Shown here: positions 57,572-64,000 of the stretch, one piece after another
How positions within the stretch are numbered: position 1 is the first letter of the stretch
How the letters are laid out: each line of letters starts with the position of its first letter
Assembly (NCBI GenBank): GCA_000149265.1
Contig: CH000855.1
Location: 59,704 to 123,703, forward strand
DNA length: 64,000 nucleotides
Direction of reading: 5' to 3'
Source: Ciona savignyi
Lineage: Eukaryota > Chordata > Ascidiacea > Phlebobranchia > Cionidae
Translations under genes and position numbers: made by a program
The notes under the pieces: model-generated
Database searches by the model: none
What the model was told of the DNA's origin: nothing
The model's input: the letters and a program-made list of their open reading frames with translations, nothing else

Positions 57572-57988
57572 TAGCATGAAGCTAGTGTTGGTAAACAATA
57601 GTAGCGCGGTAGTAGTATGGACACTTTAAGGTCAATGTTTATAGTTATTTAAGAGGTTTAGGTTAGTAGTTTATTAGTTGTGTCAGTCGCCCTGTGCAGT
57701 AGTTTAACTGCAGAATAATAACATAATTGGACAGCTCAGTGACAGTTGAACTAACTTCGTAATTAAACGAAAACACTGAACCATGCTTTTGTTGTTGGGT
57801 GATATCCCCATTAGCTTACGTCCCCACACCTGGTGTCGGTATATAATCTTTGATCTATATATATTAAATGACTAGAAATACTTAATTGTTAGGGGTACAT
57901 TGGGGAGTCAAATAACTTTAATATATCGCCTCCCAAGTAACCAGGTAACGATTGTGTATTAGCAGACAGTAGCATTTACCTTTTAAAC

Positions 57989-58453
57989 CAGGGGCGTGCA
58001 ACTGTTTTGCGCAATGGGCCACAACATACAAGTATAGAGATACCACAGGCCATACCATCGAACAATTTATATTTTTATGACGGCTTTCCTTTTTCGGCAA
58101 TTGCTTCAGTTATCTTAAAGCTCAGTTTTGTAACTAACTTGGTGTCCTTTTTGTAACCATGAATGAAATACATCTTGCTGTTTTTTGCAAATCAGGCAAA
58201 CTACAATTTGATTGTGTAGCCCAAAATGGCAGTTTTCATACAATGTACATTATGCTGTAACAATGGGAGTTCGTCACAGTACTGGAGACGGAATTTAATA
58301 GCAGTGTAACGTAACTTTATACTGTAACCCAAAACGCCAATGATGCAGTTACAATTCAGAGAAAGTTTTTTTTAATGAATAGACTATTTGAAGCCCAAAG
58401 TCTGTAGCGGCCCATGTAAATAGGTACCGCGGTGCGTATGTTGCACTTCCCTG
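57989..58453 (+). mobile_element. hAT-type element at the end of cassette copy 2
   Basis: Ends CAGGGGCGTGCAACTG and GTTGCACTTCCCTG, with 8-bp duplications TTTTAAAC (57981-57988) and ATTTAAAC (58454-58461). Copy 1 shows the empty site (CCTTTTAAACTAAG, 52412-52425). The 465-bp body has no transposase. It inserted after the cassette duplication. Confidence 0.85.
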
Positions 58454-58589
58454 ATTTAAACTAAGTGAAGCCGACATGCTTAGTCCGACTGTTAAGATTG
58501 GTGATTTAAGTAATGACCGAGTATTGACTGGATATTCATTGGAAGGTGGTGGCTATGTGTGTGGGTTTAATGTATTAAATTTAACCAAG

Positions 58590-58675
58590 CACATAGATTG
58601 GTGGATTATTGCGTCACCTTTTAGCCGAAAGGTTGCAGGAACAAAACTGATCGCTAGTTGTTTGGATGTATCAAA
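58590..58675 (+). mobile_element. Diverged SINE head
   Basis: GCGTCACCTTTTAGCCGAAAGGTTGCAG and the AAACTGATCGCTAG that follows align with the B-box half of the tRNA SINE. Neither body nor tail is recognisable. Confidence 0.5.
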
Positions 58676-58699
58676 AATTATACAAAAATGCAGACACAG

Positions 58700-59885
58700 A
58701 TGACTACTCCCATAATGCCCATAATGCTAAGATTGAATGATGAACAAAAATGAAATGATTGTTACAAGACCAAGTCCTTGAGCTATTGACTAGTGCTCAA
58801 ACCACCCACTTCCACTTTATTTACATTTGATCAATATCTCGCATCAGTTTTCAAATCTGTTTGATGATGTGTGGGGGTCTTCCTTATTTTGTCTAGGTCA
58901 GGCTTGAATTTGGTCCTTGTGCTTGCACTAATTTTGGCATGAGGCCCCCCCAACTAACATACCTCAGCCATGACTAAAATAGATGGCAATCCGGACTTCA
59001 TAAAAACTTCATTATTGATATATTGCAATCTGATACAATACAATTCGTACAGTTAAACTGGTTCATTATACATGCTTGAAGATATCATCTTCAAGCAGGC
59101 AGTGCTTGTCTACATTTCAGAACGCGTTTTTGATAATAATCTAATACAATGCGTTTTTACACAGGCGCTTGTATATGGCGCAATATGTGGGAAGAATTAT
59201 AAAGGAAGTGTTTTTTTTGGATTATAGTCTGTTTCATAGGAAATGATTGGCAAGTCAACAGCTGTGCGCGCATTAAGCGCCCATTACAACACTTTTAATA
59301 TAACTTAATACAATGTGCAAAAAATATTATATAAACCGCGAATGTCCACTACATAGCTTTCTTTCCCCCGAAAATTTTAAATTTTGAAACTATTAATCCG
59401 CCATGGGATTTATATAACTAATTTGTAGGGACATCGCGTATGGACAATTTAAATGGTGGCGGGAAAAAATATTTTTCAACAAACAAATAGGTCGGATCTC
59501 TTTAATGGTGAAATGTGGATGACATCTGTAAAATAAACTGAACAAGGTTTTTTTGTATAGGGCCTATGAAATAACTATCAGGTTATTCGCTAAGCTAAAG
59601 CATTGGTGGTCCATGCAGAGGGCAAAAAATCAAACCAAAGCATTATTCAGACGCAAATCACGCTATAGACATAAAAACCATACTCGTATAAAAAATAGTC
59701 GGCGTGGAGCATCCTCGACACGCAATAACATAACCAGTAGACATAAAATACTCGTATAAAATAGGCCACTCTAGACGATAATCAATACTCGTGTAATAAT
59801 CAATAATGGCTTTAGTCGTGATCGTACCATATTTACATTTCTCACCAATCCTTGAGCAAAATGCTGAACAACTCGATGACAGTCA
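58700..59885. other. No gene recognised
   Basis: Unique AT-rich sequence up to the gap. The 68-codon plus frame at 59553-59759 is basic and repetitive (HKNHTRIKNSRR) with no supporting signals. Confidence 0.35.
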
Positions 59886-59985
59886 NNNNNNNNNNNNNNN
59901 NNNNNNNNNNNNNNNNNNNNNNNNNNNNNNNNNNNNNNNNNNNNNNNNNNNNNNNNNNNNNNNNNNNNNNNNNNNNNNNNNNNNN
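59886..59985. other. Assembly gap (100 N)
   Basis: Gap immediately before the sequence that duplicates the end of the contig at 39575-40029. Confidence 1.
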
Positions 59986-60002
59986 AAAAAATTTTCAAAA
60001 AT

Positions 60003-60480
60003 AACCATAAGCCAGTAGGGTTTAAGTTTATTATGGCCCATTTATTTCATTGTTACAGAACCAATAAAGTCCGAAAGTGCGACTGGAGATAATTTAGACT
60101 TCCAACCCGATACGTCTCATTTTTTTTTTTTTGTTTCTTTGGTGAAGTTCTCAAGCATGATTTTCTTTGAGCTGTTATTGTTTGCCCTTGAATTCATTTG
60201 AAACAACTTGTTTGTGTTACGTTGGTGACATGAATGTCCTGTCGACGGTTGATTGGCATGAATGTGTTATCCAATTATCCAACCAGGTTAAAACCGTCTT
60301 CAATTTTAACCGAAATGCCAAAAGCTTGCCTCACTCTTTATGTTTAAAAAACTGAATGGGGAATTTTCGCTTTGTTAAAAATGTAAAAATGGGCCTAGGT
60401 TTTAGCTTTATTAGCGTTATCACTAATATCTTTATATTAAAATTCATTCGACCAGGCAGTCTGGTTGTTTAGTGCGGCGC
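60003..60480 (+). repeat. Duplicate of 39575-40029
   Basis: The left ~150 bp match with many differences; the right 330 bp (60151-60480) match exactly. A run of about 14 T (60119-60132) marks the switch from divergent to identical. It includes the better copy of the candidate exon starting at 60059 (acceptor TTGTTACAG; EPIKSESATGDNLDFQPDTS). Confidence 0.85.
60059..60118 (+). CDS. Candidate exon, counterpart of 39609
   Basis: After acceptor TTCATTGTTACAG, phase 1 entry gives EPIKSESATGDNLDFQPDTS and runs on through a T-tract. IKSE fits a sumoylation-type motif, common in nuclear proteins, but that is weak. The exon end is not clear because of the T-run; the frame closes at 60171-60173. Confidence 0.3.
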
Positions 60481-60585
60481 CTTTTAGCCGAAAGGTTGCA
60501 GCTTCGAAACTGGTCCCGTTTGTAAACCCCCTTGGTTTTCCCATTCACGGAAATAAACATAATTATCCTATTCTATATTGTTTTC
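60455..60585 (+). mobile_element. SINE with internal deletion
   Basis: Head (AGTGCGGCGCCTTTTAGCCG, AAAGGTTGCAG) joined directly to the tail block (AACCCCCTTGGTTTTCCC, ATTATCCTATTC). The middle ~180 bp of the family is missing. The contig ending at 40029 breaks inside the same SINE head. Confidence 0.65.
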
Positions 60586-61080
60586 GGCTTTTTGTGCCTA
60601 ATGACCAAGTATGTAAATATCTCAAAATATTTGTTATCCCATTACATAACTTGCAAAAAAACTTGGTGTAAAAAAAAATATATATATTAAATTATCATTA
60701 AAAACTATAATTAAAAATGATGTTATTATTAAAATAGTATAAAACGTTTTGTGTTGATTAAATAAGACATTCCTATTAAAAAACTATTAAAATCCAACTT
60801 AGTTAAGCCTTATTATATAATAAAATAATAATAATCACATGTAAGTCTATTAAAAGAGAGAGCGTACGCTATATATCCAGTGTTAACTAATCACACATGG
60901 AATATCTTATACAAAGTTCTATGTTACTGCTATGTTATTTTATGTTACTGCAGAAACTAATGAGTTTCCGAGTAAACTACCCCAACTTGATATCCATGTT
61001 TGTGAGTAAAGTTGACACATTCGTATAAGACAATCAACATCTCTAAAATGTTACATTTACATTATATTAGTATGGGTGGG

Positions 61081-61243
61081 TCCACGGTAACTCCGAAACC
61101 AGGAATTAAACCCATAGAAGGCTCATTACTCCAGCGCCCCGAGCTATCATGGATCCGGGATATAGCGGTCAAGTCTGTCCGTGTCCTGAAGGAAGCTGAC
61201 TAAGTAGATCGGGATGGATGCGAGATCATCACATTTAAAAACC
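61081..61243 (-). repeat. tRNA-like repeat, copy 1 of a tandem pair
   Basis: Shares ~85% of its sequence with 61259-61405, including CCCCGAGCTATCATGGATCC and GATATAGCGGTCAAGTC. On the minus strand ATAGCTCGGGGCGCTGG followed ~40 bp later by GGTTTAATTCC resembles tRNA A and B boxes, so this may be a second SINE family. Confidence 0.45.
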
Positions 61244-61258
61244 AGGAAAAATGATTCT

Positions 61259-61405
61259 ACCAGGAATTTAGGCCATAGAAGGCCCATATTGACAGCGCCC
61301 CGAGCTATCATGGATCCGGGATATAGCGGTCAAGTCGGCCAGTGTCCTGAAGGAAGCTGACTAAATGCTTGAGCGGGATGCAAGGTCATCAGATTTAAAA
61401 ACTTC
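61259..61405 (-). repeat. tRNA-like repeat, copy 2 of a tandem pair
   Basis: Same landmarks as copy 1 in the same order, ending GGTCATCAGATTTAAAAAC against GATCATCACATTTAAAAAC. The B-box-like part is more diverged (GGCCTAAATTCC). The minus frame running from here to 61665 is not otherwise supported. Confidence 0.45.
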
Positions 61406-62119
61406 AAAATTTCCCCATCTGGTCCGAACACATGCTTAACAGTGGTCAACAGGGTGTAAAGCTTCTTTTTGGCAGAAGGGACAGGTTGCACATGACATGC
61501 GCATAAGGATGAATTGGTACTTAGCCAATTTTGCATGACCAGTGATGATCTAAAGAACAGATCACTACTGTTTACGCAGAAAGCTGAGATGTAGAGTGTA
61601 GAAACTTTAATCAACTGACAATGAAAGAAGATGGATATCTTCCATTGCTTGGTTGCAGATGTCAATATGACTTTTCTTGTGGCACACTAGGTAACCAGAC
61701 CTCTTCCAGTGGCATGCAGCCTCTTGACTAGTGAATTGGCACAGTAGAGTGTCCACCAGGAGCTTCCCATAGCAAGGGGGATAGGATTTCCCGTTGTGGG
61801 CAACTTTTTTCTACCTGTTTCCTCTCGGTGTAGCCATGCAGTTCTGCTGTGGCTGTTCGGTTTTTAGCATATGGCTTATCTACCAGATGACTCTTTTATT
61901 GACATGATATTTTCGCAGGGGAATTATCATGGATTCTATTTGATTAAAGTATATAAGGAGCCTTTATTCACTTCTCTGTGCTGCTAGAAATATTTTTATT
62001 TACTAATTCGAATGGCAAACATTCGCAGCAGTTTTTGGATGGTTGCTTGACTCTTTCTCTGGGAGGGTTGAGCCTCTGTATTTTCACCGTCGCGTTTTAA
62101 GGGGGATATAATTACTCGG

Positions 62120-62810
62120 TGCTGCTCGCGTGTGGCTCGATTGTGCTGACTTCCAATCCGACTCCAAGATCGAGTCTACGCTGATTGGAAAGTTAGTTGT
62201 TCACCTGAAACGTATGAACTGGTGATTGGAAAAAGGGGGCTTCTTTATTGACTTTTTAGTTTTCACCGTTGAAAGCAGGTTGGCAGAGCACATAGTGAGA
62301 TTAAGAACTCGGCTTTGTGTCTGGCGACAAAGGTCGGAGAGTTGACAGTGTTGCATACTGACAGCTGTGTGCTCATTAAATACAGCGGAACCCTGCTTGG
62401 CGACCACCTCGTTAATATGACCACATCTTTACCAGGATCACCATATTTTGGTCCAAAACTTCGAATTTAACTCAACTAAAAAGATTATGTTATAAGATAT
62501 ACGTCAGAACTAACAGTTGTTTAAATTTATTATGCAGTATCTGATAAAAATAATGGCATTTGGTAAAAAACTAGTAAAAAGGCAGACGTTTTGGCTACAT
62601 ATGATGCAAAATGCGCTAACGCGACCGCTTGATGACGGTCCCATAGTGGTCAGGTAAGCGGGTTTCCACGGTACTCCATAAGGGCATGTCCCGATGAGCA
62701 GACGGAGGTTTGATTTTTCACAGTGGGTGACGAGTTCTCGCATCTTGTGCGGTGGTGTTTCCGTGGGGTCATCACCAGCCATGTAAACAGAACAGAAACA
62801 ACAGGGTTTT
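62120..62810 (-). mobile_element. LINE fragment: Jockey-type apurinic endonuclease region, decayed
   Basis: Minus-strand text fits the endonuclease of Jockey/I-type LINEs: SVYMAGDDPTETPPHKMREL, VTHCEKSNLRLLIGT, then left of an inserted MITE SVCNTVNSPTFVARHKAE, VLNLTMCSANLLSTV and SNHQFIRF (the family's SDHxxIxF end). Pieces are in at least two frames, and the usual GxDxNAHH stretch is replaced or lost near the MITE. No reverse transcriptase is recognised further left. Confidence 0.7.
62383..62671 (-). mobile_element. Pogo/Tigger-type MITE, shorter relative, inserted in the LINE
   Basis: Termini CAGCGGAACCCTGCTTGGCG and GGTAAGCGGGTTTCCACGG match, in reverse, those of the MITEs in units 1 and 3. 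TA flanks both ends. At 289 bp it is an internally deleted, older copy. Confidence 0.75.
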
Positions 62811-63191
62811 TGTTTGGTGACACCTATATTTTTAGCAGTTTTCCATCGAATAAGGTTGTTTTAAAATGATCAATTGTGTTAGTTATTATGTTTTATATTT
62901 AGTGATGTGTTTTATATTTTGAGGGATTTTTCTTTTAAAATGAGTTGATTTAAATTACATCTTTGTCTTTCTAATTTACGCTATATATTTGTTCAACGTC
63001 CTTTAAAGTTTAGAGTAGATAATTCTTTCCAGTTTTGAAATATTCGGTATCGACGAATAAATGGCCTCGAAAATACACAAAGGCTGTCATGCAATGCATA
63101 AGCAAATAACTCTGAAGATTTAACTTATTTCCTCCATTTTTCGGGGATTACAGACTGATCACTAATTTCAGAAAGCCGATCCGCCAATTTT

Positions 63192-63446
63192 TCATCGCTT
63201 GTAGCGGCATGAAAATGGGAAAGATCGTCGCTTGTTCCTATTGTTCTTTCTGTGTCGACTGTGCGACGAAGCCGTCAAGGCCGGGCCCTCCCGCCGCGCC
63301 CGGCCGCAATCTTCTACTATTTTTGTGGCAGAGCTCACGCGTTCATCCTCTTTCTGCTGTCTCTTAGTTCTACTTCTGGTTCCACCCACGGCCTCGAGTT
63401 CGTCCAAAGCCTCGTTTTTTCTCCCACTTATGTGCAGTAAGTTCAA
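63192..63446 (-). CDS. Possible coding segment in a GC-rich island
   Basis: Around 63245-63320 GC rises sharply (GGCCGGGCCCTCCCGCCG). The minus frame is highly charged: NEALDELEAVGGTRSRTKR, QQKEDERVSSATKIVED, then an Arg-rich end. It could be a host exon or ORF1 of the LINE just to its left. The overlapping plus frames are weaker. Confidence 0.25.
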   Translation of the reverse strand: MNLLHISGRKNEALDELEAVGGTRSRTKRQQKEDERVSSATKIVEDCGRARREGPALTASSHSRHRKNNRNKRRSFPFSCRYKR

Positions 63447-63734
63447 GCACTATCCAACGCCCGTCTTATTTCATCACACATGACCAGGCCTAAGGTAACT
63501 CGTGACAAATACGACATAATCAGTTGACCAACCGCACATTCTTCCATTACGTCATACATTGAGGCGTTCCCAGGATGATTCTGCTGTTTTCAAGTGGATG
63601 ACGTCACCTTATCGCAGATGTTTGAATTGTGGTGAAAACATGGCGAATCCCTGCAGAATTAGTGGTCAGGTAGAGATTAGCGTTAGGGTTGAGGTTAGAG
63701 TTAGTTTTCCCGGGAATAGTGTGAGCAGTTTTCC

Positions 63735-63895
63735 TCCTTTTAGTGTTGTCCCATTATTCCACTGGTTTCAAGCAATGTCAACTTAGTGCATAGCCCACAC
63801 AACCGAATAGCCAGCATTTGGTTTCGAACCCATCACATTTCGCCTGACAGTTTGACGTGCTACTGATAGTGGTACCATATGAGCTAACCGGCGCT
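63735..63895 (-). mobile_element. Diverged tRNA-derived SINE
   Basis: On the minus strand GCCGGTTAGCTCATATGGTA is a recognisable A-box region and GATGGGTTCGAAACC a canonical B-box (GGTTCGAAACC). The body GGCTATTCGGTTGTGTGGG matches the SINE's CTAGTCGGTTGTGTCCTTGG block. Older than, but related to, the SINEs at 2149 and 49411. Confidence 0.6.
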
Positions 63896-64000
63896 GTACA
63901 TTTTAAAAAAAAGAAGAATCTGCCTCTACTTTCTCCTAAAAATTGCTTGATGCCATACAGCCTCTACATCCCTAATAAGACTGATATAAATCATGCTTTT

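Larger units (their letters stand above)
53220..58463 (+). repeat. LRR cassette, copy 2
   Basis: Collinear with 47650-52425. Lengthened by a ~725-bp insertion (56845-57571) and a hAT element (57989-58453), and lacking the young SINE of copy 1. Intron stretches such as 54000-54900 differ from copy 1 by only a few per cent. Confidence 0.9.

Noticed and set aside
61330-61665. 111-codon minus frame (FFRSSLVMQNWLSTNSSL and on).
   Set aside because: Half lies in the tandem tRNA-like repeat, no conserved motif is recognised, and there is no splice or promoter support.

Overview
This is an AT-rich animal (metazoan) window, roughly one-third GC by eye. Split genes with short introns, tRNA-derived SINEs, a BEL/Pao LTR element, and Kolobok, hAT, pogo-type and Mutator-like DNA elements all point to an invertebrate. 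The very short introns (about 70-90 bp), repeated LRR-type exons and SINE/MITE load would fit a tunicate such as Ciona, but that is inference only. Four runs of N (12369-12479, 23263-23362, 40030-40129, 59886-59985) split the window into five contigs.

Layout. (1) 1-4.6 kb: three tandem copies of a ~1.7-1.9 kb module; two carry a ~27-copy 31-bp minisatellite and one junction carries a SINE. (2) 4.65-4.81 kb: a likely TATA box, 5' leader and first coding exon (MESEEQAA, then a perfect GTAAGT donor). (3) 4.89-38.46 kb: nine tandem units of ~3-4 kb basic length. They form a mosaic of two head types, two separate inversions, a 15-bp minisatellite, two MITE insertions shared between units, a BEL/Pao fossil in unit 8 and a hAT insertion in unit 9. 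Each unit is very rich in CACGTG. (4) 38.9-41.2 kb: candidate plus-strand exons whose phases are compatible with the exon at 4.8 kb, so the whole array may sit in one intron. (5) 44.5-47.54 kb: a TTAA-flanked Kolobok/T2-like transposon with decayed THAP coding sequence, itself hit by a Mutator-like element and a SINE. (6) 47.65-58.46 kb: two tandem copies of a 3-exon LRR-like cassette (159+153+126 bp, all introns phase 0). Exons differ at about 8% of bases, more than the flanking introns, mostly with amino-acid change. (7) 58.5-64 kb: old SINEs, a decayed LINE endonuclease region split by a pogo-type MITE, and a 330-bp stretch identical to the end of the contig at 40 kb.

No complete gene can be read end to end. 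The best-supported host coding sequence is the six LRR-like exons, then the exons at 4788, 38927 and 40956/41093. Most open frames inside the 34-kb array are by-products of repeat identity; in the one frame checked by hand, differences between units mostly change the amino acid.
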